A stretch of DNA of 64,000 nucleotides from Actinomadura latina NBRC 106108 (GCF_001552195.1 NZ_BCQS01000027.1:62001-126000), one strand, 5' to 3'. Positions 42,380 through 52,717 are shown, counted from the stretch's first letter. A program made the numbers and translations. The notes: a model not told the origin generated them from the letters alone.

Positions 42380-44506
42380 CTAGTTGCCGGTGGTGGCGCC
42401 GCGCCCGGCGCCGTGCACGCCCACCTTGATCAGGCTGGCCCGCGCCGCCGCGACGACCCGCTCGGAGGTGATGCCGAACTGCTGGAACAGCGTCTTGTAG
42501 TCGGCGGACGCGCCGAAGTGCTCCAGGCTCACCGATTCGCCGTCGTCGCCGACGTAGCCGCGCCAGCCGAGCGCGATGCCCGCCTCGACCGACACGCGGG
42601 CGCGGACGCCGGGCGGCAGCACCTCCTGCCGGTAGGCGTCGGTCTGCTCCTCGAACCACTCCACGCACGGCATCGACACGACGCGGGTCGGGGTGCCCTC
42701 GGCCTCCAGCGTCCGGCGCGCGTCCAGCGCGAGCTGCACCTCGCTGCCCGTCGCGATGATGATCACCTCGGGCCGCCCGTTGCCGGCGTCGGCCAGCACG
42801 TAACCGCCCTTGGCGGCGCCGTCCGCGGACGCGAGCTCGCCGCCGCGCTCGAACGTCGGCAGCTTCTGCCGGGTCAGCGCGAGGCCGGCGGGCCGGTCGG
42901 TGTGCCCGAGGACGGTCCGCCACGCCACCGCCGTCTCGTTGGCGTCCGCCGGCCGGACCACGTCCAGGCCGGGGATCGCCCGCAGCGCCCACAGGTGCTC
43001 GACGGGCTGGTGCGTGGGGCCGTCCTCGCCGAGGCCGATCGAGTCGTGCGTCCACACGTAGGTGACCGGCAGCTTCATCAGCGCCGCCAGCCGGACGGCC
43101 GGGCGCATGTAGTCGCTGAAGATCAGGAACGTGCCGCCGTACGGGCGGGTGCCGCCGTGCAGCGCGATGCCGTTGCAGATCGCGCCCATGGCGTGCTCGC
43201 GGATGCCGAAGTGGAGCGTCCGGCCGTAGCGGTGGCCCGGGAACTCCTTGGTCTGGAACTCCTCGGGGACGAAGGACGGCTCGCCCTTCATCGTCGTGTT
43301 GTTGCTCTCGGCGAGGTCGGCCGAGCCGCCCCACAGCTCCGGCAGCACCGGCGCCAGCGCCGCCAGGATCTCGCCGGACGCCGCGCGGGTCGCGATGTCC
43401 TTGCCGGCCTCGAACACCGGGAGCGCCTCCTCCCAGCCGGGCGGCGGCGTGCGGGACGAGATCCGGTCGAACTCGGAGGCCCGCTCCGGGTTCGCCGACC
43501 GCCACGCGTCGAACGCCTTGCTCCACTCGGCGTGGTCGGCGCGGCCTCGGTCGGCGACCTCGCGGGCGTGCGCCAGGACGTCCGCGGGGGCCTGGAACGT
43601 CTCGGCCGGGTCCAGGCCGAGGATCCGCTTGGTCGCGGCGACCTCGTCGGCGCCGAGCGCCGAACCGTGGACCTTCCCGGTGTTCTTCTTGTTCGGCGCC
43701 GGCCAGCCGATGATCGTGCGCAGCGCGATGAACGACGGGCGGGCGGTCTCCGCCTTCGCCGCCTCGAACGCCGCGGCGAGCGCGGCGACGTTCTCCTCGT
43801 AGTCGCCGTTCTCGGTCCAGTCGACGTGGTGGACGTCCCAGCCGTACGCCGCGTAGCGGGCCCGCACGTCCTCCGACAGCGCGATCGCGGTGTCGTCCTC
43901 GATGGAGATCTTGTTGTCGTCGTAGAGCAGCACCAGGTTGCCCAGCCGCTGGTGGGCAGCCAAGGCGCTCGCCTCGTGGCTGATGCCCTCCTCGATGTCG
44001 CCGTCCGACGCGAACGCCCAGATCATGTGGTCGAACGGGGACTCGCCCTGCGGTGCGTCAGGGTCGAACAGGCCGCGCTCGCGGCGGGCCGCCATCGCCA
44101 TCCCGACCGCGTTCGCGATGCCCTGCCCAAGCGGCCCCGTGGTCGTCTCCACCCCGGCCGTGTGCCCGTGCTCCGGGTGGCCCGGGGTGAGGCTGCCCCA
44201 CTTGCGCAGCGCCTTCAGGTCGTCCAGCGTCATCGGGTAGCCCGACATGTACAGCTGGATGTAAAGGGTCAGGCTGGAGTGCCCGCAGGAGAGCACGAAC
44301 CTGTCCCGGCCGGCCCAGTTCGGATCGGTCGGGTCGTGCCGGAGGAAGCGCTGGAAGAGAAGGTAGGCGGCGGGCGCAAGGCTCATCGCCGTGCCGGGGT
44401 GACCGGAGCCGGCCTCCTCGACCGCGTCCATGGCGAGGGCGCGGATCACGTCCACCGCGCGCCGGTCCTTGTCGGACCACTCAAATGTGCTGTTGTCCCT
44501 GCTCAC
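42380..44506 (-). CDS. tkt: Transketolase
   Basis: A 708-aa thiamine-diphosphate enzyme of the non-oxidative pentose-phosphate pathway. [20 protein letters not shown], the cofactor motif beginning [14 protein letters not shown] and ending [11 protein letters not shown], and the transketolase signature region [19 protein letters not shown] with the catalytic Glu are intact. It is the first gene of the seven-gene operon. GTG 44506 gives the usual N terminus; GGAG lies about 11 nt upstream. Confidence 0.96.
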   Translation of the reverse strand: MSRDNSTFEWSDKDRRAVDVIRALAMDAVEEAGSGHPGTAMSLAPAAYLLFQRFLRHDPTDPNWAGRDRFVLSCGHSSLTLYIQLYMSGYPMTLDDLKALRKWGSLTPGHPEHGHTAGVETTTGPLGQGIANAVGMAMAARRERGLFDPDAPQGESPFDHMIWAFASDGDIEEGISHEASALAAHQRLGNLVLLYDDNKISIEDDTAIALSEDVRARYAAYGWDVHHVDWTENGDYEENVAALAAAFEAAKAETARPSFIALRTIIGWPAPNKKNTGKVHGSALGADEVAATKRILGLDPAETFQAPADVLAHAREVADRGRADHAEWSKAFDAWRSANPERASEFDRISSRTPPPGWEEALPVFEAGKDIATRAASGEILAALAPVLPELWGGSADLAESNNTTMKGEPSFVPEEFQTKEFPGHRYGRTLHFGIREHAMGAICNGIALHGGTRPYGGTFLIFSDYMRPAVRLAALMKLPVTYVWTHDSIGLGEDGPTHQPVEHLWALRAIPGLDVVRPADANETAVAWRTVLGHTDRPAGLALTRQKLPTFERGGELASADGAAKGGYVLADAGNGRPEVIIIATGSEVQLALDARRTLEAEGTPTRVVSMPCVEWFEEQTDAYRQEVLPPGVRARVSVEAGIALGWRGYVGDDGESVSLEHFGASADYKTLFQQFGITSERVVAAARASLIKVGVHGAGRGATTGN

Positions 44507-44987
44507 GGAACGCCAGGCTCCTCTCGAACCGGTGTTAGACCACTGTGCAACGTCGTGGCGCGCCTGCATCCCTGCCCCGTGCCGCCGCCCGGTCCGCGGC
44601 GGGCGAAGATCATGCCGCGCCCCCTGGCGAGCCTATCGCGCGGGGCGGCCGCCCCAGGCTGAGCGGAACGAGCCGCGTTCCGGGGAGTGCGGGCCGCTCG
44701 CGCCTTCAGGCACCCTTGCCCGTACGTCCCGCGGGCTAACCCCCCCGCACGGGTGATCCCGCGGGGGATCCGGACGCGCGGCGGGCGGGGCCGGCGCCGT
44801 TCCGGCGCGTCGGGCGACCCGGTGCGCGACCCCCGGAGGGGGCGGACTACAGTGATTGCGCGGCTGACGGCCAGTGGCCGCGGCAACAAGACCAAGCCGA
44901 AGTCGCACCGATCCGAGGCCGGCCCGGAACACGGGGGCACCGCCGAGGTGGACCGATTTCTCATCCCTAGTTGGACGTGGACCGATT
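44507..44987. other. 481-bp intergenic region between tkt and ctaB
   Basis: Two divergent genes leave from this stretch, so it must hold their promoters. TACAGT at 44848-44853 is a possible -10 for ctaB. I see no gene, RNA or transposon fragment. The middle is rich in GC inverted runs (for example near 44740-44800). An 11-bp direct repeat lies at its ctaB end. Confidence 0.6.
44948..44987. repeat. 11-bp direct repeat GTGGACCGATT before ctaB
   Basis: Copies at 44948-44958 and 44977-44987 are spaced 29 bp apart, about three helical turns. The second copy ends at the base before the ctaB GTG. It could be a repeated operator or a duplicated leader segment. Confidence 0.5.
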
Positions 44988-45968
44988 GTGACGGTGCTCA
45001 GTAATAAGCGCGGGATCGAGCTCGAAGAGCGGGCGCTCGTGCCGGCCCTCGTGCCGGAACCCGCCGACAGCGCCGCCCGCCGGACGGTGGGCGCGAGTCT
45101 GCGCGCCTACGTGGCGCTGACCAAGCCGCGCGTCATCGAACTGCTGTTGATCACCACCATCCCGGTGATGTTCCTCGCGGCCGACGGCCTCCCGCCGCTG
45201 TCCACCGTGCTGCTCACGCTGGCGTTCGGGACCATGTCCGCCGGCTCCGCCAACGCGATCAACTGCTACATCGACCGCGACATCGACGCCAAGATGCGCC
45301 GCACCCGGCGCCGCCCGCTGGCCCGCCACCAGGTCTCCCCGGCCCGCGCCCTCATCTTCGGGGTGACGCTCGCCGTGCTGTCCACGGCCGGGTTCCTGCT
45401 CACGGTGAACGCCATCGCCGCGGCCGGGTCGCTGTTCGCGATCCTGTTCTACGTCTTCGTGTACTCGCTGCTGCTCAAGCGGCGCACCTCGCAGAACGTC
45501 GTGTGGGGCGGCATCGCCGGATGCATGCCCGTCCTCATCGGCTGGGCCGCGATCACCGGGTCCGTGGCGTGGACGCCGCTCGTGCTGTTCATGGTGGTGT
45601 TCCTGTGGACGCCGCCGCACACGTGGACGCTCGCGATGCGCTACCGCGAGGACTACGCCGTCGCCAAGGTCCCGATGCTGCCGGTCGTCGCGTCCGAGCG
45701 CCGCGTCGTCACCGAGAGCCTCGCCTACACCTACGCCACCGTCGTGTGCTCGCTGGCGCTGTGGCCGGTCGCCGGGATGAGCCCGGTGTACGGGGCCGTG
45801 GCGGTCGTGCTCGGCCTGGTGTTCCTCGCGGAGGGCCACCGGCTGCTGAAGGCGGTGCGCGCCGGGGTGACCGGCGTCCACCTGCGGCCGATGCGGTTCT
45901 TCCACCTCTCCAACGTGTACCTGGCGCTGCTGTTCACCGCCGTCGCGGTCGACCCGCTCCTGCACTGA
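44988..45968 (+). CDS. ctaB: Protoheme IX farnesyltransferase (haem O synthase)
   Basis: A 326-aa UbiA-type membrane prenyltransferase that farnesylates haem B to haem O for cytochrome oxidase. The aspartate-rich [20 protein letters not shown], then [19 protein letters not shown] and [20 protein letters not shown], are diagnostic; seven to nine helices. GTG 44988 is chosen (GTG 44994 possible). It is followed by a strong terminator, so it is likely monocistronic. ctaA lies 1.35 kb downstream, separated by a PrsW gene. Confidence 0.95.
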   Translation: MTVLSNKRGIELEERALVPALVPEPADSAARRTVGASLRAYVALTKPRVIELLLITTIPVMFLAADGLPPLSTVLLTLAFGTMSAGSANAINCYIDRDIDAKMRRTRRRPLARHQVSPARALIFGVTLAVLSTAGFLLTVNAIAAAGSLFAILFYVFVYSLLLKRRTSQNVVWGGIAGCMPVLIGWAAITGSVAWTPLVLFMVVFLWTPPHTWTLAMRYREDYAVAKVPMLPVVASERRVVTESLAYTYATVVCSLALWPVAGMSPVYGAVAVVLGLVFLAEGHRLLKAVRAGVTGVHLRPMRFFHLSNVYLALLFTAVAVDPLLH

Positions 45969-45974
45969 GCACTG

Positions 45975-46009
45975 AAGCCGGGCGGTCACCGTCGGTGAGC
46001 GCCCGGCTT
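45975..46009 (+). terminator. Strong hairpin terminator after ctaB
   Basis: A 16-bp stem with one G-G mismatch, AAGCCGGGCGGTCACC pairing with GGTGAGCGCCCGGCTT around a GTC loop, lies 6 bp after the ctaB stop. No U tract follows, which is normal for actinomycete terminators. Confidence 0.8.
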
Positions 46010-46043
46010 AGCGTTACGCCCGGGGTCCCGTTACGCTCACGTC

Positions 46044-47270
46044 ATGGCGCGCATGGATCCGAAGGCGGTGCTCGAAGGCCGCGTTCCGGGCAGACCCCCG
46101 GTCGGCCTCATCGTCGGCATGACCGTGTCCGGGCTCTGCATCCTGATCGCGTTCGGCACCGACGCCGCGCTCGGCGGAGCGGGCTTCTGGGTCGGCGTGC
46201 TGCTCGCCATCCTCCCCATCCCGGTGCTGGTCGCCCTCGCGCTCACCCTGGACCGGCTGGAGCCCGAACCGCCGCGCGCCCTCGCGTTCTCGTTCATGTG
46301 GGGCGCGGGCATCGCCGTGCTCGGCGCGCTCGTCCTCAACACCGCCGGGCTCCTGTACGTGACCGTGCCCATCTTCGGCGAGACCGAGGGCCACTTCGTC
46401 AGCGCCACGTTCGGCGCGCCGATCATCGAGGAGACGCTGAAGGGCGCCGTCCTGTTCGGCCTGCTCTGGTTCCGCCGCAACGAGATCGACGGGTTCGCCG
46501 ACGGCATCATCTACGCCTGCATGGTCGGACTCGGCTTCGCGATGATGGAGAACATCACCTACTACATGCGGGCGTTCGAGGACGGCGGCACCCAGCAGCT
46601 GCAGGCGGTGTTCATCCTGCGCGGCCTCATCGCGCCGCTCAGCCACCCGCTGTTCACCTCCATGACCGGCCTCGGCGTCGCCTACGCCGCCACGCACCGG
46701 CGCGGGCAGATCATCGCGCCACTGGCCGGGCTGCTCGGCGCGATGGTCCTGCACGGGCTGTGGAACGGCTCGGCGGGCGCGTTCGGCCTCGCCGGCCTCG
46801 GCATCGTCTACCTGCTGGACTTCTGCGTCCTGGTCGCGCTGATCGTCATCGTCTTCGTGGAGCGGCGCGGCACCGTCCGGCGCATCGAGGCGTACCTGCC
46901 GATGTACGCCGGGACGGGCCTGGTGACGCCGCAGGACGTGCGGATGCTGCGCTCCCTCCCGTCCCGCCGGGCCGCCCGCCGCTGGGCCCGGTCCGTGGGC
47001 GGCCCGCCCGCCGGCCGCGCCATGACCGACTACCAGCTCGCCGCGACCGAGCTGGCGCTGCTGCACAAGCGCGCCGACCGGGGCGTGGCCGACCAGCGCT
47101 GGTTCGTCACCCGGCGCGACTCGCTGCTGGAGCTGATGTCCCTGGCCAGGCAGGCGTTCCTGCGCACCCCGCCGCGCCCCGGCGCGAACTGGCCGGCGGG
47201 CCCGCCGTGGGCCGGGCAGGGCCCGTCCGGGTTCCTGCCGCCGCGGCCGCCCGGGCCCTACGGCACATAA
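46044..47270 (+). CDS. PrsW-family intramembrane metalloprotease
   Basis: A 408-aa membrane protein with about eight helices. The PrsW/CPBP motif EETLK is at residues 129-133 (IIEETLKG), followed by MMENITYY, SHPLFTSMTG and VLHGLWNGS, supplying the metal ligands. The C-terminal about 150 residues are cytoplasmic, ending in a Pro/Gly-rich tail. PrsW cleaves anti-sigma factors in Bacillus; the target here is unknown. It lies between ctaB and ctaA but is separated from ctaB by a terminator. Confidence 0.9.
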   Translation: MARMDPKAVLEGRVPGRPPVGLIVGMTVSGLCILIAFGTDAALGGAGFWVGVLLAILPIPVLVALALTLDRLEPEPPRALAFSFMWGAGIAVLGALVLNTAGLLYVTVPIFGETEGHFVSATFGAPIIEETLKGAVLFGLLWFRRNEIDGFADGIIYACMVGLGFAMMENITYYMRAFEDGGTQQLQAVFILRGLIAPLSHPLFTSMTGLGVAYAATHRRGQIIAPLAGLLGAMVLHGLWNGSAGAFGLAGLGIVYLLDFCVLVALIVIVFVERRGTVRRIEAYLPMYAGTGLVTPQDVRMLRSLPSRRAARRWARSVGGPPAGRAMTDYQLAATELALLHKRADRGVADQRWFVTRRDSLLELMSLARQAFLRTPPRPGANWPAGPPWAGQGPSGFLPPRPPGPYGT

Positions 47271-47318
47271 CCGGGGGGCGGGTCAAGGGCACGGGAACCC
47301 GGCCATACGATTGATGCC

Positions 47319-48314
47319 GTGGCAGAGCGACAGTCCTCCAATCCCCTGGTCCGGACCTGGAACGCCGTGTGGCGTCCGACCCCCGGATCGCTGCGGCTGC
47401 TCGCGCTCCTCGGCGTCATCGGCAACGTCCTGATCGTCATCAGCGGCGGCGCCGTCCGCGTCACCAAGTCCGGGCTCGGCTGCCCCGAATGGCCGCGGTG
47501 CACCGGCGACAGCCTCGTCCCCACCCACACCCCCGAGCACCACCTGCTGAACATGTCGATCGAGTTCGGCAACCGGATGATCACCTTCCTGGTGCTGGGC
47601 ATCGGCATCCTGGTGTTCATCGCGGCGCTGCGGCTGCGCCCGCGCCGCAAGGAGCTGGTCTGGTGGGCGCTGGCGCAGCCGATGAGCGTGGTCGCGCAGG
47701 CGGTCATCGGCGGCATCGTGGTCCTCACCAAGCTGCACCCGGCGGCCGTGTCGCTGCACTTCCTCGTCTCACCGGCGCTGCTCGTCTTCTGCGTGGCGCT
47801 GTGGGTCCGCGCGGGCGAGGGCGACGCCCCGCCGCGCCGCCTCGCCGGCCCGTGGACGCGCGGCCTCGCCGCCGCGCTGCTGGTGTCGTCCGCCGCCGTC
47901 CTCGTCGCGGGCACGGTCGTCACCGGCACCGGCCCGCACGCGGGGGACGCCGACTCCCGCCGGTACGGCTTCAACATCACCGACGTCGCCCGCATCCACG
48001 GCGAACTGGCCTGGCTCACCATCGCCCTGACCGCGGCCGTCATCATCGTCCTCTACCGGACGGGCGCCCCGGCCGCCGCGAAACGGCGCGCGCTGGAGCT
48101 GGCCGGACTGATCGTGGTCCAGGGCGCCATCGGCTACACCCAGTACTTCCTGGGCGTCCCCGCCGGGCTGGTGCTCCTGCACATGCTCGGCTCGGTCCTG
48201 ATGTGGATCGCGGCGTTCCGCCTCTTCTTCGCCCTCCGCACCCGCGGCCCCGTCCCCGCGGCGGGACCGGCCCCGGCGGCGCCCACCCAGGCGGAGGCCC
48301 CCCAGCCCGTCTGA
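47319..48314 (+). CDS. ctaA: Haem A synthase (COX15/CtaA)
   Basis: A 331-aa eight-helix membrane enzyme converting haem O to haem A. SGGAVRVTKSGLGCPEWPRC is the type-1 CtaA cysteine region; haem-ligand histidines lie in HHLLNMSIEFGNR, LHFLVSP, ARIHGELAW and LLHMLGSVLMW. GTG 47319 begins MAERQSS. The C-terminal 30 residues are Pro/Ala-rich. It ends 18 bp from the convergent polX stop. Confidence 0.95.
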   Translation: MAERQSSNPLVRTWNAVWRPTPGSLRLLALLGVIGNVLIVISGGAVRVTKSGLGCPEWPRCTGDSLVPTHTPEHHLLNMSIEFGNRMITFLVLGIGILVFIAALRLRPRRKELVWWALAQPMSVVAQAVIGGIVVLTKLHPAAVSLHFLVSPALLVFCVALWVRAGEGDAPPRRLAGPWTRGLAAALLVSSAAVLVAGTVVTGTGPHAGDADSRRYGFNITDVARIHGELAWLTIALTAAVIIVLYRTGAPAAAKRRALELAGLIVVQGAIGYTQYFLGVPAGLVLLHMLGSVLMWIAAFRLFFALRTRGPVPAAGPAPAAPTQAEAPQPV

Positions 48315-48332
48315 CGGGAGCGTCCGCGGCGG

Positions 48333-50051
48333 TCAGTCCGACCGGATGAACTCGCGGAGGCGGCCGAGGGGCCAGGTGTTGATGACGTCGTCGGGGGTCA
48401 GCCAGCCGCGCTGGGCGGTGCCCACGCCGTAGCGGATGTTGCGGTGGTGGCCGAGGGAGTGCGCGTCGGTGTCGATGGAGAACTTCACGCCGAGCCGCTT
48501 CGCGCGGCGGATCAGGTCGGCGGGCAGGTCGAGGCGGTCGGGGAACGAGTCGATCTCCATGGCGGTGCCGGTGCGGGCGGCGGCGCGGAACACCTCGTCC
48601 CAGTCGGCGTCCACCGGCGGGCGGCGGCCGATGCTGCGGGCGGTGGGATGGCCGATGACGTGCACGTGCGGGTTCTCGCAGGCGCGGACCAGGCGGCGGG
48701 TCATGGCGTCCCGGTCCTGGGTGAAGTGGGAGTGGACGGACGCGACGCAGACGTCGAAGCCGGAGAGGAAGGCGGCGTCCCAGTCGACGCCGCCGTCGGG
48801 GTCGATGTTGAGCTCGGTGCCGTGGAGCAGGACCAGGTCGGGGTAGCTCTTCTGGAGTTCGGCGACCTCGGCGCGCTGGGCGAGCATCTTCTCGTCCGTC
48901 ATCCGCTGCATGACCAGGTTCGGCGCGTGGTCGGTGATCGCGTAGTACTCCAGGCCGCGGGCGTGCGCGGCGGCGACCATGTCCGCGAGCGACGCGACGC
49001 CGTCGGTCAGGTCGGTGTGGCTGTGCAGGTCGCCGCGCAGGTCCCGGGCGGTGACGAGCCGGGGCAGCTCGTCCCTGAGGGCCGCCTCGATCTCGCCGGT
49101 GTCCTCGCGGAGCGCCGGGTGGACCCAGGGCAGGCCGAGGCGCTCGTAGACCTCCTCCTCGGTCTCCGACACGATCAGCTCGTTCGACTCGGCGTCGAAC
49201 AGGCCGTACTCCGACAGCTTGAGACCCGCCTTCACGGCGATCTCGCGGGTGCGGATGTTGTGCGCCTGCGAGCCGGTGAAGTACTGCAGCGCGGCGCCCC
49301 ACGACTCGGGCGGGACCACCCGCAGATCGACCTGCAGCCCCTTGGCGGTGCGGATCGAGGTCTTCTTGTCGCCGCCCGCGATGACCTCCGCGACGAACGG
49401 CAGCGCCGTGAACGCCTCCATGATCGGACGCGGGTCGCGGGACGCGGCGAGGACGTCCACGTCGCCGATCGTCTCGCGCATCCGGCGCAGCGACCCGGCG
49501 TGGGCGCAGCGCTCCACCTGCGGAAGCTCCGACAGGGCGGCGACGATCTCGTCGGCGGCCGTCGCGGCGGCGTCGACCAGGACGCGCTCACCGGAGCTCC
49601 GCATCAGCTCGATGCCGCGGAGGATGTTCTCCTCGGTCTTGGCGCCGAAGCCCTTGAGGCCGCGCAGGCGGCCCTCCTTGATGGCGGCGGCCAGCTCGTC
49701 CACCGAGGAGATCCCGAGCTCGGTGTAGACGGCGAGGGCCTTCTTCGGGCCGAGCGTCGGAATGGCGGTGAGCGCGCGGACGCCGGCGGGGATCTGGGTG
49801 CGCAGCTCCTCCACCTGCCGGATCGTGCCGGTGGTGTTGTAGTCGAGGACCTTCCTGGCGATCGCGTCGCCCACCGCCGGGATCTTGCGGAGCCCGGCCA
49901 GGTCGAGGCCGGCGATGTCGTCGGGGTGCCCGGCGATCGCCCGCGCGGCCTTCTCGTACGCCCTGATCTTGAAGGCGTCCCCGCCGGTGATGGACAGCAG
50001 GTCGGCCAGTTCCTGGATGAGGGCTGCGGCCTCGTCGTTCGCGCGTGCCAT
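48333..50051 (-). CDS. polX: DNA polymerase X (PolX) with PHP domain
   Basis: A 572-aa repair polymerase. An N-terminal helix-hairpin-helix DNA-binding part (DIAGLDLAGLRKIPAVGDAI; TLGPKKALAVYTELGI) is followed by a nucleotidyltransferase domain (HAGSLRRMRETIGDVDVLAA) with the catalytic aspartates. The C-terminal PHP domain starts at LRGDLHSHTDLTDG and includes YAITDHAPN and EINIDP-like metal residues. Such enzymes fill short gaps and have 3'-5' exonuclease activity. ATG 50051 begins MARANDEAAA. Confidence 0.95.
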   Translation of the reverse strand: MARANDEAAALIQELADLLSITGGDAFKIRAYEKAARAIAGHPDDIAGLDLAGLRKIPAVGDAIARKVLDYNTTGTIRQVEELRTQIPAGVRALTAIPTLGPKKALAVYTELGISSVDELAAAIKEGRLRGLKGFGAKTEENILRGIELMRSSGERVLVDAAATAADEIVAALSELPQVERCAHAGSLRRMRETIGDVDVLAASRDPRPIMEAFTALPFVAEVIAGGDKKTSIRTAKGLQVDLRVVPPESWGAALQYFTGSQAHNIRTREIAVKAGLKLSEYGLFDAESNELIVSETEEEVYERLGLPWVHPALREDTGEIEAALRDELPRLVTARDLRGDLHSHTDLTDGVASLADMVAAAHARGLEYYAITDHAPNLVMQRMTDEKMLAQRAEVAELQKSYPDLVLLHGTELNIDPDGGVDWDAAFLSGFDVCVASVHSHFTQDRDAMTRRLVRACENPHVHVIGHPTARSIGRRPPVDADWDEVFRAAARTGTAMEIDSFPDRLDLPADLIRRAKRLGVKFSIDTDAHSLGHHRNIRYGVGTAQRGWLTPDDVINTWPLGRLREFIRSD

Positions 50052-50068
50052 ACGGCGAGTCTAGAAGC

Positions 50069-50086
50069 CGGGTACGACGTTACCCG
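50069..50086. terminator. Short hairpin downstream of prcB
   Basis: CGGGTA/TACCCG with a 6-nt loop lies between the prcB-like stop and the polX start, both on the minus strand. It could attenuate or end prcB transcription, but the stem is only 6 bp. Confidence 0.35.
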
Positions 50087-50089
50087 TGA

Positions 50090-50962
50090 TCAGCGCAGGG
50101 GTGCGGTGGGGCCGTTCGGGTTGTCCATCCGGGCGCGCATGACCGCCGCGGCGATCGCGGACACCTCGTCCTCGGGGAGGCGGCGGTAGCCGTCCCCGGT
50201 GACGACCGCGACCGTCGGGTAGATGCGCCGCGCCGGGTCGGGCCCGCCCGTGGCGGTGTCGTCGTCGGCCGCGTCGTAGAGGGCCTGGACGCACACGGTG
50301 GCGGCGTCCTCCACGGACAGGTCCCGCCGGTAGAGCTTCTTCAGCGCGCCCATCGCGTAGGGGGAGCCGGACCCGTCCGCGTGGAACTCGCGGGCCTCCT
50401 GCGGGGCGCCGGTGATGTCGTAGGTGTAGATCCGGCCCTCGCCCGCGTCCGGGTCGTACCCGGTGAACAGCGGGACGACCGCGAGGCCCTGCAGCGCCTG
50501 GGCGAGGTTCGCCTGGATGACCGCGCCCAGCCGGCGGGCCTTGCCCGGCAGCGACAGCGGGACGGTCTCCATCTTCTCGTAGTGCTCCAGCTCGACCTGG
50601 AACAGCCGGACCATCTCCAGCGCCAGCCCGACCGTCCCCGCGAACGCGACGGCGGAGTACTCGTCGGCGCGCTGGACCTTGTCCAGCTGCCGGTAGGCGA
50701 TGCGGTTGCCCTGGGTGGCGCGCCGGTCGCCGGCCATCATGACCCCGCCCGGGAACGTCAGCGCCAGGACGGTCGTGCCGTGCGGCAGCTCCGGGGCGTC
50801 GCCCTCCGGCACCCGGTTGACCGGGAGCAGCTCGGGGGAGTGCAGGCGCAGGAAGTCGACGAACGACGCCGGCCCCGCCTCGAAGAGCTCGGGCGGGATC
50901 CCCTGGTCCTCGGTCCGGCCGATCACGGCGGCTCCTCTCCCCACGCTGGACGACCCGTACAT
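50090..50962 (-). CDS. prcB: Proteasome beta subunit, orphan copy
   Basis: A 290-aa beta subunit. A 62-residue propeptide ends at Gly62, and mature Thr63 (GTTVLAL) is the catalytic Thr1. Asp79 (AGDRRAT) and Lys95 (LDKVQRADEY) correspond to Asp17 and Lys33, so it should be active after self-cleavage. GGAAGG 6 nt upstream supports ATG 50962. Neither prcA, pup nor mpa is beside it, and the usual actinobacterial order is pup-prcB-prcA. It is probably a second beta subunit that pairs with an alpha subunit encoded elsewhere. Confidence 0.9.
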   Translation of the reverse strand: MYGSSSVGRGAAVIGRTEDQGIPPELFEAGPASFVDFLRLHSPELLPVNRVPEGDAPELPHGTTVLALTFPGGVMMAGDRRATQGNRIAYRQLDKVQRADEYSAVAFAGTVGLALEMVRLFQVELEHYEKMETVPLSLPGKARRLGAVIQANLAQALQGLAVVPLFTGYDPDAGEGRIYTYDITGAPQEAREFHADGSGSPYAMGALKKLYRRDLSVEDAATVCVQALYDAADDDTATGGPDPARRIYPTVAVVTGDGYRRLPEDEVSAIAAAVMRARMDNPNGPTAPLR

Positions 50963-50996
50963 CGCGATCCTTCCACGCTGCCACATCGGCCGCCAG

Positions 50997-51947
50997 TTAC
51001 GCCTCGGGTGCCTCCACCGGTTCCTTCTGGCCCCGCGTGGCGCCGGCGCAGGCGACGATGACGCAGCCGATCGCGACCCACTGGCGTCCGCTGAGGATCT
51101 CGCCGAGCACCACCACGCCGACGAGCGCGGCGACGGCGGGCTCCAGGCTCATCAGGATCCCGAAGACCCGGGCGGGCACTCGGCGCAGCGCCTCCAGCTC
51201 CAGCGAGTACGGGATCACCGACGACAGCAGGCCGACGCCGAGCCCGATCAGCAGCAGCACCGGGTCGAGGAGGGCGCCGCCGCCGGCGGCGACGCCGGTC
51301 GCGATGCCGCCCGGCAGCATCACCAGGGTCCCGATGATGCTGGCCAGGGCCAGCCCCGTCGTGCCGGGGATGCGCCGCCCGGTGGCGGCGGTGAGCAGGA
51401 TGTAGGACGCCCAGCCGACCGCGGCGAGCAGCGCGAAGACGATGCCGAGGAGGTCGATGTCGCCGTTTCCCCGGGCGAGCATGACCACGCCCGCGCCGGC
51501 GAGCGCGACCCACAGCACGTCGCGGGGGCGGCGGGAGCCGGCGATGGCGACCGACAGCGGGCCGAGGAACTCGATGGTCACCGCCACGCCCAGCGGGATC
51601 CGCGACAGCGACTGGTAGAACGCGAAGTTCATCCCGGCGAGCGAGATCCCGTACCCGGCGACGACGGCGAGGCTCGTCCAGGAGTGGTCGCGCAGCACGG
51701 TCCGCAGCGCCCTGCGGGCCAGGAAGCCCAGCACGAGCGCGGAGGCCAGCAGCCGGATCGACACGACGGCGGTCGGCGGCAGCCGGTCGAACAGGTGCTT
51801 GGCCAGGCCGGCGCCGACCTGCACGGAGACGATGCCGAGGAAGATCAGCGCGGGCGGCGGCACCGATCCGAGCGACAGCATCCGCGCCGCCGGCCGGGCG
51901 CGTCCGGCCGCCCGCGACGCGCCGCCGGGCGCGTCAGCGAGCGCCAC
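50997..51947 (-). CDS. EamA/DMT-family transporter (RhtA-like)
   Basis: A 316-aa protein with ten predicted helices in two EamA repeats (LGIVSVQVGAGLAKHLFD; FALLAAVGWASYILLTAATG). ALVGVVVLGEILSGRQWVAI is the typical second-repeat ending. RhtA-like members export threonine and homoserine. The start is probably GTG 51947 but the first 20 residues are polar and the start may be later. It follows the ABC permease by 3 bp, so it may be transcribed with the ABC exporter. Confidence 0.87.
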   Translation of the reverse strand: MALADAPGGASRAAGRARPAARMLSLGSVPPPALIFLGIVSVQVGAGLAKHLFDRLPPTAVVSIRLLASALVLGFLARRALRTVLRDHSWTSLAVVAGYGISLAGMNFAFYQSLSRIPLGVAVTIEFLGPLSVAIAGSRRPRDVLWVALAGAGVVMLARGNGDIDLLGIVFALLAAVGWASYILLTAATGRRIPGTTGLALASIIGTLVMLPGGIATGVAAGGGALLDPVLLLIGLGVGLLSSVIPYSLELEALRRVPARVFGILMSLEPAVAALVGVVVLGEILSGRQWVAIGCVIVACAGATRGQKEPVEAPEA

Positions 51948-51950
51948 GCG

Positions 51951-52717
51951 TCACTCCCACCGGAAGAAGCGGGCGGCGAGGACGAGGCCGGCGACGGCCC
52001 ACACCGCGAGGACGACCAGCGGCTGCGCGGGGAACGCGGCGCCGTCCCGCAGGACGTCGCGCAGCCCGCCCGCCAGCGCCGAGATCGGCAGCAGTTCCAG
52101 GGCGTCCCGCACCGGGCCGGGGAACTTGTCGAGCGGGAAGACGACGCCGCCGACGGCCAGCAGCAGGATGTAGACGAGGTTCGCGCCGGCGAGGGCGGCC
52201 TCGGCGCGCATCGTCCCGGCCATGAGCAGCCCGAACCCGGAGAACGCGGCGGTGCCGAGCAGCAGCAGGACGAGCACCGAGGCGGGGTCGCCGTGCGGCT
52301 GCCAGCCGAGCGCCAGCGCCACCGCGCAGATCACCGCGGCCTGCACCGCCTCGACCGCGAGCACGCTGGCGGTCTTGGCGCCGATCAGCCCGGCGCGCGG
52401 CAGCGGGGTGGCGCCGAGCCGCTTGAGGACGCCGTAGCGCCGCTCGAACCCGGTCCCGATCGCCTGGCCGGTGAACGCCGTCGACATCACCGCGAGGGCG
52501 AGGATGCCGGGTGTGAGGAAGTCGACCCGGCGGCCGGCGCCGAGGTCCAGCAGCGAGGTGGCGCTGAACAGGACGAGCAGCACCACCGGGATGATCAGCG
52601 TGAGCAGCAGCTGCTCGCCGTTGCGCAGCACGGTGCGGAACTCGTAGCCGGCCTGCGACACGATCATCCGCGGCAGCGGCACGGCCCCGGGGGCCGGGGA
52701 CAGGTCCAGTGGGGCGG

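Noticed and set aside
41402-44662. A plus-strand open frame of about 1,086 codons opposite tal and tkt
   Set aside because: Same artefact: no homology, no ribosome-binding site, mirror of conserved transketolase codons.
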